Positions 1-12,505 of a stretch of DNA of 64,000 nt are shown piece by piece. Where the stretch lies: NCBI GenBank assembly GCA_944990035.1, contig CALYLX010000139.1:186001-250000 (forward strand), given 5' to 3'. Below the pieces are notes generated by a model, which had not been told where the DNA came from, ran no database searches, and worked only from the letters and a program-made list of their open reading frames with translations. Source of the DNA: Clitopilus passeckerianus (taxonomy: Eukaryota > Basidiomycota > Agaricomycetes > Agaricales > Entolomataceae). A program made the position numbers and the translations under genes. Position 1 is the stretch's first letter, and each line of letters begins with the position of its first letter.

Positions 1-1
1 C

Positions 2-343
2 TTGAGGGGAGTCTACATGCTCCCTTCGGTCGAGGAGAAGGACCTAAAGGTTGAAGTCGATGCTGGATCAGGCACTCGTTCCGAGCCTACTGAAGAGGAT
101 GCCAGCTCGCTTTCGCCCTACTTCGTCTTTCTGGAGGGCTCTCGACAGGTGCTCCTGGATCGAATGATGCAGCGACAGGGGCACTACATGAAAGCGTCCA
201 TGTTGGATAGCCAGCTCGCTACCCTCGAAGATCCTATAGGAGAGGCGGATGTTATACCTGTCTCCGTCTTGGACACAACCGAACAGCAACTCAAGATCGT
301 TGTAGATAGGTTGGATGAGCTAACGGGACTGGATTTGGCTTAA
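2..343 (+). CDS. Gluconokinase, C-terminal part (5' end outside window)
   Basis: The frame enters from the left edge and stops at 343. It matches the C-terminal half of GntK-type gluconokinases, which phosphorylate gluconate to 6-phosphogluconate with ATP and feed the pentose phosphate pathway in the cytosol. Visible family signs are the beta strand FVFLEG, the LID segment containing RMMQRQGHYMKASMLDSQ, and the typical ending in which LEDP is followed by a helix. The P-loop must lie upstream and cannot be checked. About 25 residues before FVFLEG are acidic and Ser/Thr rich and look like a fungal insertion. The first in-frame methionine shown here is not the true start. Confidence 0.85.
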   Translation: MRGVYMLPSVEEKDLKVEVDAGSGTRSEPTEEDASSLSPYFVFLEGSRQVLLDRMMQRQGHYMKASMLDSQLATLEDPIGEADVIPVSVLDTTEQQLKIVVDRLDELTGLDLA

Positions 344-570
344 TAGATGGAAATCCCGTATCTTTAATATATCTAATCTTCGAATACCAAAACTTTGCTT
401 CAGTGTCAAACTGGTCAGTTTAGTCGGAACTGAAGAAAGTTTTGCTGCGAGCGAGGCTTGAACCCATTGACTCGGCAATGTCCGAATATGGGAGTGGGCG
501 ACGCGTAGACCAGGTGAACGCGTCAGTCGATCAGCAGCAGCCTCTCAATCCAATCCTTGACTAGTCCACC

Positions 571-1774
571 ATGGTGAGTACCATCGAGCTCGCCGTTACC
601 GTAGACAAAGCTGACGGTGTATACCTATAGTCCCGAAGATATGACAGTGAGCTCCACTTTAAACAATAGAGAAGAATACGAAGAATGCTGATTATGCTGA
701 CCTTTGATCAGGTCGCACAACCATCTTCTCGCCAGAGGGTAAGTTTTCTCGACATCTCCAACGAAATCCAGCTAATTGACATCTTTATAGGTCGGTTATA
801 TCAGAGTTAGTCCGTTGTAAATGCCTTACAAGAGAACTCAGCCTAAAATGTAGTCTCAATCAGTCGAATATGCCATGGAAGCCATCTCGCACGCAGGAAC
901 CGTTCTTGGTGTCCTGGCACAAGACGGCGTCGTTCTCGCGGCAGAAAAGAAAGTCACAGGAAAGCTGCTCGATCTATCCGTTACGAAGGAGGGCGGATAT
1001 GGAGGAAGTGGAGAGAAGATCTTTATGTTGAACTCGTGCGTCCATCTCACCTTGCCCGTTCATCTGAAGCAAGGAGATTCTGATATGGTACATTTGGTAC
1101 AACAGAAATGTGATAGGAGCCGTAGCTGGTCTCACTGCGGACGCAAATTCCCTGATCAACTACGCTCGCTCGGCCGCACAGCGACATCTGCTCATGTACA
1201 ATGAGGATATCCCTGTTGAATTGCTCGCTCAGAGATTATGCGACTTGAAGCAGGGATATACTCAATACGGTGGTATGTTCCACCTGCACCTTTTTGCACT
1301 ACTGTTTGGTGACATTTCCGAATAATACAGGCCTTCGCCCATTCGGTGTCTCCCTCCTGTATGCTGGCTACGACCCACACTACCAGTTCCAACTCTACCA
1401 CTCCGATCCCTCGGGCAACTACTCCGGCTGGAAAGCAACATGTATCGGAGCAAACAACGGCACGGCGCAGTCGTTACTCAAGCAGGAGTACAAGGATGAT
1501 ATCAAGCTCAAAGATGCCATCGGCCTGGTGTTGAGGACGATGAGTAAGACTATGGACAGCACAACATTGGGAAGTGAGAAGTGTAAGTATTTCTAGCCTT
1601 GCTTTGTGTTCAGAGACTGATGCAATTTTCACCATAGTGGAATTTGCTGTGATTACGCTGGATCCTACTACGAAGGAGCCTAAGGCAAAGATTTTCAGGC
1701 CGGCAGAAATTGATGCACTGCTGCTAGCAGAAGGTCTGACGAAGAAGGAGGAGGACGCTGAAATGAAGTCTTGA
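571..1774 (+). CDS. PRE9: 20S proteasome alpha subunit, PSMA4/Pre9 (alpha-3) type
   Basis: Eight exons: 571-573, 631-646, 712-738, 791-805, 864-1035, 1106-1272, 1331-1582 and 1638-1774. They total 789 bases, giving 262 residues, against about 261 for PSMA4. The product is an alpha-ring subunit of the 20S proteasome; it gates and structures the barrel and is not proteolytic. The N-terminus shows the alpha signature ([19 protein letters not shown], then IEYAMEAI) followed by the SHAGTVLGV strand; the gene ends in a Lys/Glu-rich tail. The first exon is the start codon alone, and the next three coding exons are 16, 27 and 15 bases, so an ATG-driven gene finder would start wrongly at 875. All introns are GT-AG. 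The usual Val of [10 protein letters not shown] is Ile here, created across an exon junction. Confidence 0.93.
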
Positions 1775-1964
1775 TCTGTATAATAGCATTTTCATCTGCA
1801 ATGAACATCGAATCATGAGCCTCCAAAACCCACTGTGACCGAATGGTATAATGATGTTGGATTCCGTGCCACCCAAGTAATACAAGAATATGAGAGAACA
1901 AATAAATAATATATACGAAAGCAAAAGATAGGTGTTACAGCAGAGGTGGCCGATCAATGGCCGA

Positions 1965-2792
1965 TCAATGGCATGCCATGGACCTTGGACCATCAGCGTC
2001 TGAGACGACAGCATCGATGTTCATTGTCGGGCTGAAGATGTAGTGGCCAAGGCCAGCACCGACGATGACAGCAGCAATGAGATATGACTGGAGAAGGTTA
2101 AACAGGTTAGCCTAAAGCTGGAGCGGGCGACAGGAAGGACGCTGACATTGTAGGTCATGAATATCAACATGAGGAAGAAGGAGAGGGCGATGGTGAGCGC
2201 ATATAGTGAGGCTCTTATGATCCTAGCAAAGATTGGTACCGTTACCCTGTAGAAAAAGGTTGTCAGTTTCTTCGTCTTCCAGCAAGATACTATGCGAAGA
2301 AGACTTACCCTCGAGCATAATCGGGTCTGAACATACTCGTACCCGCTAACAGCTCGGTGTCCTCACCACCAGGGCTAGCACTCCTGCTCCTACCCCTTTC
2401 CGTCGTCTTTCCCTTGTAATTTGAGGCCAACACCCTCGCAACTCGCTGGTCGTATGTTTTCTGCACCTGTCTTAGGTATTCATAGAATACACCCAGCGCA
2501 ACGATGGCCAGGAAGGACAGGATCAAAGTCCCCTTGCCAGAGATATGCCAGCTGCGGAATACGACGCATGTATCCTCAATCTGGTTATTCCTGTAACAAG
2601 AAAGAAACCAGATTTGAAAGAATCAGAGCCTATTGAGGAAAGAAACGGGTAACGAGCGGAGCCCAAGATTGGTCCTTGGGCAGGCTGTCAAACTTGAACG
2701 CACCAGAGCATGTTCATGGAGCATTTAGGCCCTTGTGCTGGCATATCATGGCCCCCATGTCCGCCGTGGTCCATGTCCATGTGGTGTGCCAT
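1965..2792 (-). CDS. CTR-family copper transporter
   Basis: Four exons on the minus strand: 2704-2792, 2309-2590, 2147-2246 and 1965-2087, 594 bases, 197 residues. CTR proteins form trimers that import Cu(I) across the plasma or vacuolar membrane. The N-terminus is rich in Met and His (a MxM and HGGHGGHDM run) and precedes a CSMNMLW motif typical of fungal CTRs. Three membrane segments follow: one near LILSFLAIVALGVFYEYL, one ending FFLMLIFMTY with the MxxxM copper filter, and one with the GxxxG packing motif (GAGLG). A Ser/Arg-rich cytosolic loop separates helices 1 and 2. It is convergent with the proteasome gene, about 190 bases apart. Whether it serves the plasma membrane or the vacuole cannot be told from sequence. 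Confidence 0.9.
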
Positions 2793-3897
2793 TGCGAATG
2801 TCGGAGGTGGTGCTGGTTGTCGTCGTCAAAGAATGTTGTCCGGATGACCGCAGTCGGACGGCCTGTCAGTGTGCGTCTAACCGTGAGATTGCGCAATCTG
2901 GCCTTTCCAAGGCTTGTCTTGTCTGCTCCTTCTGCCAGATTTTGACAATCGCTGCATGGTGCGGCGCTTGTAACCTTGGTTAGTGACAATTGACAAGGAT
3001 TGACTGCCTTTGTTACTTTTTTTGTCTGCAAGAAGACAAGGGAGGGAAATCCCAGTAACGGGAGATAACGAACAGCCTGACCAGCGTAGCCTGTCGCACA
3101 TCTCGAAGATCATTCACGTAAAGACATTGGATTAATTTGGTTCGAGAGATTGAGGATACATTTGGAGAATTGCTATGCTACTGTTACTGCTACCAGAGAA
3201 AAGTACCGATTCTAGCGTGTTATACAATGCCAGTACACATGTCGGAGGAGAGGAGTATCATGGTGGGAGATGAAAAAGGATATCAGGAAAGGGTAGGTAA
3301 AAGAATAATGCAGGGTCTGCGCTGGTCAGAACAGGTAAGAAAGGTATACAAATGCAGCTGGGTGAAGGTGAAGGGTAACAAGGTATAAAGTTATAAGAAT
3401 TAAGGAGATAAGATTACAGGTGCTGGGCAGCAACCTGCTCGAAATGTATTTATAAAACACGTCGTCCGAAAATAGGTTGGAATGTGAAATATAGAAGGAT
3501 GTGAAGGGAGAAGGCGATGGATGTGTTGTGTAGATGACATCGGAGCACAGCAAGAACTGGAGGCCCAGATTAAGCAATGGTATCTGTGTATTGATTATGG
3601 GAATGTGTTGAGATCGCGTGCCAGGGGTAACGACGAGTTGACTTGGAATGGATTAATGATATTGCAAGAAAAGGCAAATGGAAGAAGAACGGCTGTTTCG
3701 GTTCGAGTAGAAGAGAAAAGAAAGAAAAGGACAGCAATTGGGGTAAACTGGCAGGCAAAGTTGATGATGCAAGGAACTTGTCAGAAAGGAACGTATGCAA
3801 TGTAAGAATGAACAGGTGCTCGGCGCTGAGGGGTCACCAGTGGATGAAGGATGCCCATTTTCGTCACGGCGAAACTTTACAATCCCATCAACCCCGC
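2793..3897. other. Intergenic, promoter of CTR gene and 3' side of DUF6593 gene
   Basis: No coding frame here has splice-compatible support or a recognisable product. It should hold the upstream region of the copper transporter and the 3' UTR of the DUF6593 gene. Short overlapping frames near 3140-3940 have no family resemblance. I did not find a convincing copper-responsive element by eye. Confidence 0.5.
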
Positions 3898-6333
3898 TCA
3901 CTCACTCGCAGCCTGAAGCGGTGGCGTCGTGAGTGATAGAGATGAAAGATTGAGCCCCTCAGCTTGAGGCGCGATATCAGCGGTTTGGCCACCAACATTT
4001 TCTGAAGCAGCACCAGCTGCGACAGGCACCCTTGGTGCGGAAAAGTTGATCGAGTTGTAAGCCGGCGGAGGCATATCGTAGGTTGGAGCTGGTAAAGGCA
4101 CCAGCGGTGCATATTCTCTTGGGCTTGTCAGGGCGCGGACCCAACCCAAGTCCTCTTCTTGCTCCTTGAATGACATGCTATGACGGTGTTGGGACACCGT
4201 CACATTTTGAGAGGTACTCGTGTCTATGCTTGGCCGTGACGTTCCTATGGGTGGAGGTGAAGGCAATGTACGTTGCCTGTACCGTACAGACCCGGCCCCG
4301 GATGTTGTTGGTCTTGTCGAGGATGACGTCCGTTTGTCCGGAGCTTGGTGATGGAAGGAGTGACTTCTGGACCTTCCTAGCGACGGGCCGACATTCGAAT
4401 ATGAACTTGTCGAGGGAGCTGCTGCGTCGGTAGCATTGTCATCAAAACCGAATGTCGTGGCCGAAGGAGGAGCGGACGGAGGCACAGGTGGTAGGGGTGG
4501 TTGGGGCAGCTGCCGTGAAGGCCGCCGAGGTGCGTTCAATGAACCAACTGAGGTAGTCGGAGACGACGAAATCGCTACAGATGCCGAGGTGAAGGACGTG
4601 GAAATCGTATCATTGAGAGCTGGCGATCGCCGGGAGGGAGATAGTGGGGATATCGGTATAGAAATGGGATGTGCGTACGACGCTGGAGCCGATAGGTCCG
4701 TTGTTGATGTTGACGTTGAGGGTTCCTGACCATGGGGTGAAGTAGTGGGAGACGTTATCGGATGAGGCGGCGTAGACTGGGGCCGATGAACAAAATTTGT
4801 TGGAACTGGCGGCGGGGGCATGGGTAAATCCCGTATTCTCCCTGAGGAGGTGATGGAATGGGAAGAGGAAGGCCTTGAATAGGTGCTATAAGCGCGGCTC
4901 AGTCGGGACCTGGAACCGGGAGCTATGCCAGACTCTTTTGAGCTCGAACTTGCTGAGTGCGAATGGGACAGGTTGCTGAAGTGCGCAGGAATCGGTGGCA
5001 CTGGCGGCACATCAGACTCGTTGTAGAATGAAGGATCGAGGTATGTATGGGCAGGGGCAGCGACACTTGAGCGAGGATAGAATACAGATTCGGCAGACGG
5101 GCTTGCGGGCCGTGATTGCAATGGGGAGAAATACACTTGATCGGTTGGGTCGTCCGGGTCTACAGTCGAAGGATTGGGGCTGGATGAGCGTATTGAAGGA
5201 TAGAGTTGTCGTGCCAAATTTCTTGGTGATGGGCCACTGGATATTGGTGTTTGGGGGAGACCATCGGAGTTTGTAGAGGCAGAGGAAGCGGATGAACGAG
5301 ACTTCTTGGGGAACAACGGCTCGCCGTACATTATTTTTCGCCATTGTAGATCCGTTGTGGACACATTTGCAGGCGTGCTGACTGGCGGAAGACCATCAGC
5401 CATGCTACCCATGTTAGGCATGCTCGACACAGTGCGGAAATTGTACGACGACGAAGGCACGCTAATTTCGGGAGGGATGCCGCTCGATGAAGCGAACCAC
5501 TCTTGTACATCGGTGATGAGGAAAAATGTCGTCATGAGGAGGTAGTCGAGGAGTAGGACCGAGACTCCGTGGTGGACCAATATCGGCCGTGCATCTCGCT
5601 TGTCGTGGAAAGTTTCGTATACATGCAGCGTTGGAGGGAAGGGACCAGCTGAGGGTTCGAACGTTGCAATCGGACCCTTCACGGCGGAGGTGGTGCACTG
5701 GGGATGCGTAATCAGAATCAGCGCTCATGGGGGTGTGGCTAGTCTACAACGTGGTGACTTACCCAATACGAGTCTCCCATCCGTTTCCATTTCAAAGCAT
5801 GCGAGAAATTTGGAATACTGAATTTCCTGGGGGCACTAGAGGGTATTCATAGGTCAAGATGTGGAGAGATGAAATTATTGGAGGGAGACGTACTTGGAGT
5901 TGCTCCCCTTCTTGAGGAGAGTTTCGCTTCCCTTCCAACGAGTGCCCCGGAACCATATCGACACATTATCGGAGGGGGCTTTACCCTTTGCTGGCGCAGT
6001 GGGTGGTAGATCTCCTGGCCATTTGATTTCTGCAGTGGTGGTATCACCATCCCAGGCGTCCGCTCGCCTTACCGTAGTGGTTGATCCACTGGTCCTGATG
6101 GTATAGAGAGCTTGCTCGGTGACGTCGTCGTGAACATTGGTATCTAGGAACGAAGAAGTTGAGAGCTTGAGGGTCAACAGAGGAGCTTTTGAGTGGGTAG
6201 GGGTCGCATCGGCATCGTGGCGACGTAGTAACGGCACCACAGAGGATAACATAGTTGAGGCCCTCGATGAAGACGGAGTCATCGGAGGGGGAGTCGAGAA
6301 CATGGTGGACGCTGAGGAGCGAGCAGCGTTCAT
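3898..6333 (-). CDS. DUF6593-domain protein with long disordered Pro/Ser-rich tail
   Basis: Three exons: 5894-6333, 5763-5826 and 3898-5697, 767 residues. The first ATG of the frame is at 6333; the frame is open a little further but only through a TTG. Roughly residues 55-245 resemble DUF6593, a domain frequent in Agaricomycetes: a YTIRTS strand, a TTTVRRAD strand, AEIKWPG, then WKRMGDSYW and a closing hydrophobic VSVLLLDYLL segment. Its function is unknown. The remaining 500 residues are low-complexity Ser/Pro/Thr with clusters of poly-Pro. Near the C-terminus lies PPPAY, a PPxY-type WW-domain ligand. The tail suggests a scaffold or a regulated adaptor, which is inference. The 64-base middle exon and both introns are canonical GT-AG. 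Confidence 0.8.
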
Positions 6334-6940
6334 ACGTTCGTCAGGCCCTTCAAGGGGGGCAGCCTTAGGCAGTGGATAAAAGCTAAGAAGCAACCTTGAA
6401 GGCTGAGGCCAGAAGGGGCATCAGGAGTTGAAGCCGAGTTGGAAGGCAGGGGTGGCAAGGCCCTAACCGACCGACCATTAGGCTAGCTGAGGTAATACTA
6501 ATAGACCCATTTACACGGAAGGAAAAAATAAAATCGCAATTGTCAGATGGTCGGTCTGATGGGCGTTCAACTCCATCAGATCCATCCAAGAGATAGCACG
6601 GAGATATTCTGTCCGGATGACCTCTTTTCACACCGCACAGTATCAACAGAACCGGTCGTTTATCGGCGCTAAGTCGATAGCGTGATAAAATGTACCAGGC
6701 GTAGAAAAAACTATTGCCCTGAGTTTCGAGTGTCGGCAGTTGGGTTTAGACCGACCGTTTGCAATGTTTGACGAAAGAAACGACGAAATGCTTGAGGGAG
6801 CATTGTACAGACTTTGAAAGGGGTTGGGGCCATCCGGCGTAACGGAGCGTTACCACATGGGACAAACAGTGAGCCAAACAGACGCCCTCTCACTTTCAAC
6901 CAAAAACTAGCAAGTTCCTTTTCAACTCTACCCATCTGAT
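6334..6940. other. Divergent promoter region (DUF6593 gene / CHZ1-like gene)
   Basis: About 600 bases separate the two start codons, which point away from each other. A pyrimidine-rich stretch precedes the CHZ1-like start. No extra coding exon could be supported. Confidence 0.45.
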
Positions 6941-7446
6941 ATGTCTTCCAGTGTTACTGATCCAACGTATGTATCGATCTTCGAAATACCAATAGACGCG
7001 CTCACTCAAGGGCATTTTTTTTTTGCAGAACTACCGAAAAGACCGCGAACGAAGTCGCGTCACCAAAGGGCAAGGGCAAGGCCCCAGCTTCTGCTGATGT
7101 GAGCATGGAGGGTGATGAAGAGGAGGAGGAGGAAGAAGAAGACGAAGAGGAGGAGGAGGAAGAAGAGGAAGAAGAAGAGGTTCGTGTTGGTTCTTCAAAA
7201 ACGCGTCCCTTTGCCTTTTTCGCTGTCAACGACGCGTCTTTTTCTGCTCTACCGATCGTAAACTTCAACTCACGCTTTTTACACCTACAGGAGGAAGATT
7301 TTGAAGAAATTGATCCCACTGCTATCGTTGGCAGGCGTACTCGCGGAGTCAAGGTCGATTATACCTCGAAGGAAGCCCTTGCCAAAGCCGGCCTCACTGG
7401 CAACGAGAACGATGATGAAGACGAAGATGTCACAATGAAGGATTGA
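6941..7446 (+). CDS. CHZ1: CHZ1-like histone H2A.Z chaperone
   Basis: Exons 6941-6966, 7029-7179 and 7291-7446, 333 bases, 110 residues. Chz1 binds H2A.Z-H2B dimers in the nucleus and delivers them for SWR1-dependent exchange. The diagnostic CHZ motif is intact: an Asp/Glu-rich segment, then EEIDPTAIV, GRRTRGVKVDY and a second acidic tail ending in VTMKD. The N-terminal half has a run of about 20 Glu/Asp residues encoded by GAG/GAA repeats, consistent with histone binding. The second intron (7180-7290, 111 bases) is a multiple of three and has no in-frame stop, so a retained form would add 37 residues inside the acidic region. Alternative: another small acidic nuclear protein, but the CHZ motif makes this unlikely. 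Confidence 0.85.
7117..7179 (+). repeat. GAG/GAA purine repeat coding for poly-acid tract
   Basis: A nearly pure GAG/GAA/GAC trinucleotide run at the end of CHZ1 exon 2 codes for about 20 acidic residues. Its length may vary between strains because such runs slip. Confidence 0.8.
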
Positions 7447-10400
7447 AAAGCCACCTCGACTAACCTTCGTATCCAAGTTTTGACCAATATCCTGTATTTT
7501 TGGTGTTGTACTGATCTTGTACTTTCGATAACCAATCAACGTGTTAAAAATATGTATTTTTCTCGCCGGACCCTTCATCCTGTCAACATGTTCTCTAGTC
7601 AAGATATCTTCCCTGTACCGTCGAAATCAATCAGCCATAAAGGCTTGCTGGTTCTAGACCACCAACGTCGCACGTTCCTTCGTCTTCACGTTCACCCGTC
7701 AAATCTGCTGATCACCTGCAACGCGAACATACCACGCTCTCCCACGAAATGTCGCGCATCCGGCTGACCGTCGAACGCAAAGAACACGACGATCGAGGCG
7801 ACAGCTCACTTCTACAGATATATACTTGGAATGGCTAGAATGCACAAAAATACACCTCGAAATTTAGACCCAATTGTTCCATTTCCAAATCCACAACCTT
7901 CCTCCTGGCCGGGCACTGATTTCGGGATGATCGTGACGGCCTTGGCTCCGTAGCACTTTCCCTTGCTCGACCGTTACGGAACTGCGCTCAGTCATTCGCT
8001 GAGAAGCCGGAGCTTACGCACACCTTCTGCTGACAAGTTACGGCAGCTACAGTCATCCTCAGGACAGCCATTAGCAATGACGATTTCGGATTCGCACGAC
8101 GCACACCAACCCCACTGCCTGCCAATCAGGGGTACGGTAAGTACCCTTCTAAATACATACATCACTCTGGCTACTTCAGTTTAGGGAAGTTGTGTGGGGT
8201 CAAATTATAGTTGGTAGTCAAGCCTGAAGTAGTAAGTATCGATTCATACAGATTCATACACAGTAAAGGGTCCTGCTGTATACCTACCGACGTTCACTTG
8301 ACCCACTGGTATCATCATCACGTACGCTTCTGCTTCCCCTGATCGAGATGGCTATTTAAATTTGAGTCTGGATGCACTGTTGATCAAAGAACGTGGGGGT
8401 TTGTATTGGCTGCATATCTATTAGATTCATTAGGATTTAGGCGCCTGCCTAGGCTTCAAGGCCACCCAATTCATTGGGGTCACCCTACGCACATAGGCAC
8501 CGGCTGCGCGTTAAAGATAATGAAATTTGGACGTCGTGTAATGACCCACCCTGATCTCCTTGCCCAATTTACTCGTCCAGAGGGTGGCAGAACTGTCGAT
8601 CGAGACGTTTATCTCCACGTTCATCTGAAAGTAATCCTCAGGCCCACAGCACGTTCACTACCTAAGATTGATCAAACTACCCTGTCGATCTGCCAGTGGC
8701 AGTAGTTTCACCCAGCCAAGCTTGGCTCGTTATCGAGGTACGAACAAGAAATGTCCACTTTGGAACCATTCCTACCTTCTTCCTACCTCTCGTTTGCGAT
8801 AGCCCGTGATCATCGACTTAAGGACCCAATCGCCTTTTCTCTAGAAAGGCCTTTCCCTCGGATTCATTGAGTTCTCCCAGCATCTTGGATCTTACGGAAC
8901 GAAAGATGATGAGCTGGGTACCCTGGTGTAATGTACCTTACACGATGAGGATAACTGAGCCTTTGTCGCAGAGTGCACCATATGGTGCGCATCCAATGCA
9001 TCCAAGAAAGGCTACCGTTGCCGTCTTTCCGAGCCCGGCCGTGGCGCAGTATGGGAGTGTCGGGAGCCCGGATATCGGATATCGGGCTCGGAATCAAAGA
9101 GGCGCTAATCTGCAATCTGGTTCCGTGGATTTGGATTCTGGCAGTGACTCCCACTCCCGGATGCAGTGAAGATTCATTACTACCCTACTCCTGAGGATTT
9201 CATTTTCGATCGCTGTGCCCGCCCTCCTCTTTGCTGGGTCAGAATTCAGCTCGGTGTTATGGCCAGCAGGAGCAAGATTAGCTATGAGTCGCGCCACCTA
9301 CTTTGATTCGGTACCTTGATCTCAGTCAAAGGCTCCAGTCACGGTGCCCCACCCGCTCTCCTCTCTTCTCGTTATTCTGGTATCTGATACGCAGAAAATT
9401 GCATATCCTCTGAGGAACACTTCGAAAAGCAGAGTTTGTTACCACCCAACGAATCAACCCCGAGCCCGCTTGTTCTCTCGGCCACCTCGTGAATAATTGT
9501 AATGACTCTCAAACGACGGCGGCCACTGCCCTCAGGATCTACGAGACTCTCTCAAAATCCTGCTTACTGCCACGTTTTTGGCTTATCCTAATCATTGTTG
9601 ACGTCAACGGTACACTCGGCTCTTCTGGATTGAATTTAGAGGCCAGTGAAGAGATGTGTACCAGCTATGAGTCTCTTCTTGCGGAGATCCCTATCCAATG
9701 AACTATTATTCACTAGCGGTTGGTGCCTTTGTTGGACGTAACTTCGGCGAATCTCCCCAGGTTTCTCTCTTTCTTTTCCTGGAGCAAAGGGTTTTGTGCC
9801 CTGTGAGCTTGGTATGAGCTTAACATCGGCGAGTCAGGTTGCCCAACCAAGCCGGTCTCCTTTTTTGACCATGGAGGTCCTCGGTATGGAGTGTCTCAAC
9901 TACGGCGACAATGTGCCCAACTGCCATATCTAACCGCATCAACCCGAACCCGACTCGACTCCGGGTTCGACGATGAGGCCGAGGCTAAATAAATTCCGTG
10001 ATATTATAATCACCAATGAATCCTCTGGAACTGGAACATGGGTCGACCGTACATATCTACCTCCACGAAAATTTGATCGAAACATTGGTGCCCACCCGCT
10101 CCGCCTCCTTCGAATGCCTGTTTCATCCAATTTTCTTCGTCTGGATCATATTCTTCATCCCCGTCGGTGATCGTGCTCCTCGAAGCAGGGGATAAGTCAT
10201 GCACAACCCCATGCAGGTCGTCGGCAGTCGGGTATGTCGAGAGTCGGGATGTCGGGATACGGTCACCACGCTATGGAACGTGTCATGTTGTCTATTTCAA
10301 ACATGCTCCATTCAATGCAAATTCAATGATATGCTCCTTGCTGCTATCTGATAAACTACTGTCAAGTCTTGACGGCTATCTAATATAGTAGGACTTGGTG

Positions 10401-12505
10401 CACATTGTTGCTAGAGGTTCCATCTGCAGGATAAATTCTAGGGTTCTCCAACTACACGACAAGTCGACAATTCAGCAACAGTGATTGTTGGCTGAGGATT
10501 TACGGAGATAAGGTACTCCCTCACCTCAAAGGTTATTTCGAGCTGTGGGATACATAGATTGTATGCTCTATAGATGAGTATAGCTCAGACCAACGTGGGT
10601 GGAGAGAAATTGTATATGCTGACCGGGTGGCTTGTCAATGTCATACTTTATCTGACAGTGGTGATTCTTTATGACACTACATGGGAGTGGCTGCAGGAGC
10701 CATTATTGGGTCATTCACCTTGATTTCTCAGCATGTATGATTTGGACATGAGGCCAGGAAGCCAGCAAAATAACACGGAAATGTGCCTTTCCTCCCATTT
10801 GCATGGTTGTGCCAGGTGCAACTTCGAAGTCGAAGCTGTAAGGATTATCGCCGGGAATTTAGTATTTACAACTAGACAACTCGATCATGGCCGCAAACCT
10901 AAACCCGGGAATGGTAGCCTCATGTTAAAGATCGACGATTTCGTCATCTGACAGAGGCTTTTCAGCTTCTCCTCCCTCCTATATTGACATCTTAGCAGCA
11001 TCTGACGTGGATTGAGCTATTCTGAACTGTCATTGCTCAGATATCTCTCATATGAAAACATTCGACCATGTGGACTCACTACAGTAATGATATCTGTGTT
11101 TTCTCGGTCGTATTCGGTGGCTTTCTTGAGATTGAATTCGCCGGCTGAAATACGATCGGACTCGCTCGGTCGTGAATTTACCTGTTATTTCACCATTCTC
11201 GCAGGGTTCCGCCCGGGCCACTCTGCGCGCTCTCGTCTTCCGTATCAGCCATACGGTCAAAGTCATCTACTCCCATGATATGTCACTATCCCGTTGCATC
11301 AAGAATCAATATTAGACGAAAAGCGCCACCTAGCTTCTTCTCCCAACCCGGCGGCGTCTCGATCACTCCGATTTTCTTGTCTTCCCCAACGCCATTAGGT
11401 AGGCTCGGGGCTGCTGCTCTTGGCCAACCAATGTAAACAAGGCTCATTGATACGCTACCGAGTGTGTATGTCACTGCGCCACCCATGATTTAGATGAACT
11501 TCTAGTGTCTTGATCGTTGAGCTAACACCCACCAACAACGAAAATAGCGGGCATGTCGGCTCCACTGAAGGGATCAGGGAAGAGCAAGAAATGCCACTCG
11601 GAGTATCGACCCATAGTTTGCGTTCCCTCGGCATCCAAGAGGCAAACCTCAGACGAAACGTTGAGAGTCCTGCGCGTGAGTGAACGGTCGCTAGGTCCGG
11701 GAAGAAAGCCATCGGCCTAAAGACCCTTGCACGAAAAAGAATCACATGCACATACGACAACCACAAAGCGAAGTTTTTTTTTCCCTCAGTGGACTCACGA
11801 TTTAGCCTGAGTGACGTAGCTTGACACCCACACGAAGGACGCTGCCGTACGAATAATAAAACAGCTCCATTTCCGCTTAGGCAACCGGCGGTCAAGACAA
11901 TGGAAACGTCGGTAGAATCGAGCTATTACCCAGTGGGTGTAGTGCGACTGTGCGAGGTCGACAGTGGGCGCGTTGGCCTTGTATCGCCAAAAGGTTCACC
12001 ATTACGGCACGCAGGGGGAAGGTCTGGCATATCCTACTTCCCGACAATTGGAGGGAGTCCTAAGCGGCAGACCGCAGGGTGCTCCGTTATGCAGGCCCCG
12101 AGGGGCTAGTTGATGTTATGAATGAATCCGGGCGCTCAGACGACTTGGAGAGAAGATGGCATCTATGTTTCACTGGGCAAGCCGCATCCAAGTCATCAAT
12201 GAGCGCGCTGCATTCAAGTTCAAATGAATTTTCAGTATGGATACATCCATGAGAACAATTATGAGATGCCATTAAGTCACTGGGCCAGGACGTCGAACCT
12301 TTCAACATGCTCGCCAGTAAAGTATTGAATGCCCTTTCCAATTCCACTCCCGCCCCAACGGAATCTGTCAGCAGAGCTGTTTGAGGCACCAGCGGTACCC
12401 TCTAATGGCTGCGTAGTGGCGAGGGTATCGAAAGTGGAATGTACTTGATACGTTCAGGGTCTGGAAGAGGTTCGAGATTGCGGTGACCAAAGCTACAGTC
12501 CTATA
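7447..12505. other. Gene-poor stretch of about 5 kb
   Basis: I could not assemble any spliced gene here. Frames are short and their translations resemble no family I know. A minus-strand frame at 10010-10204 has an acidic DGDEEYDPDEENW segment and could be a relic of a mobile-element gene, but this is weak. Around 9067-9082 lies a GATATC-rich self-complementary motif also seen near 22945. The 5' end must carry the CHZ1 3' UTR and the right end the 3' UTR of the MBIP-like gene. The lack of genes next to dense flanks fits old, decayed transposon or LTR material. Confidence 0.5.

Noticed and set aside
10010..10204. Acidic minus-strand frame as a transposase relic
   Set aside because: Too short, with no catalytic motif or terminal repeats that I can see.
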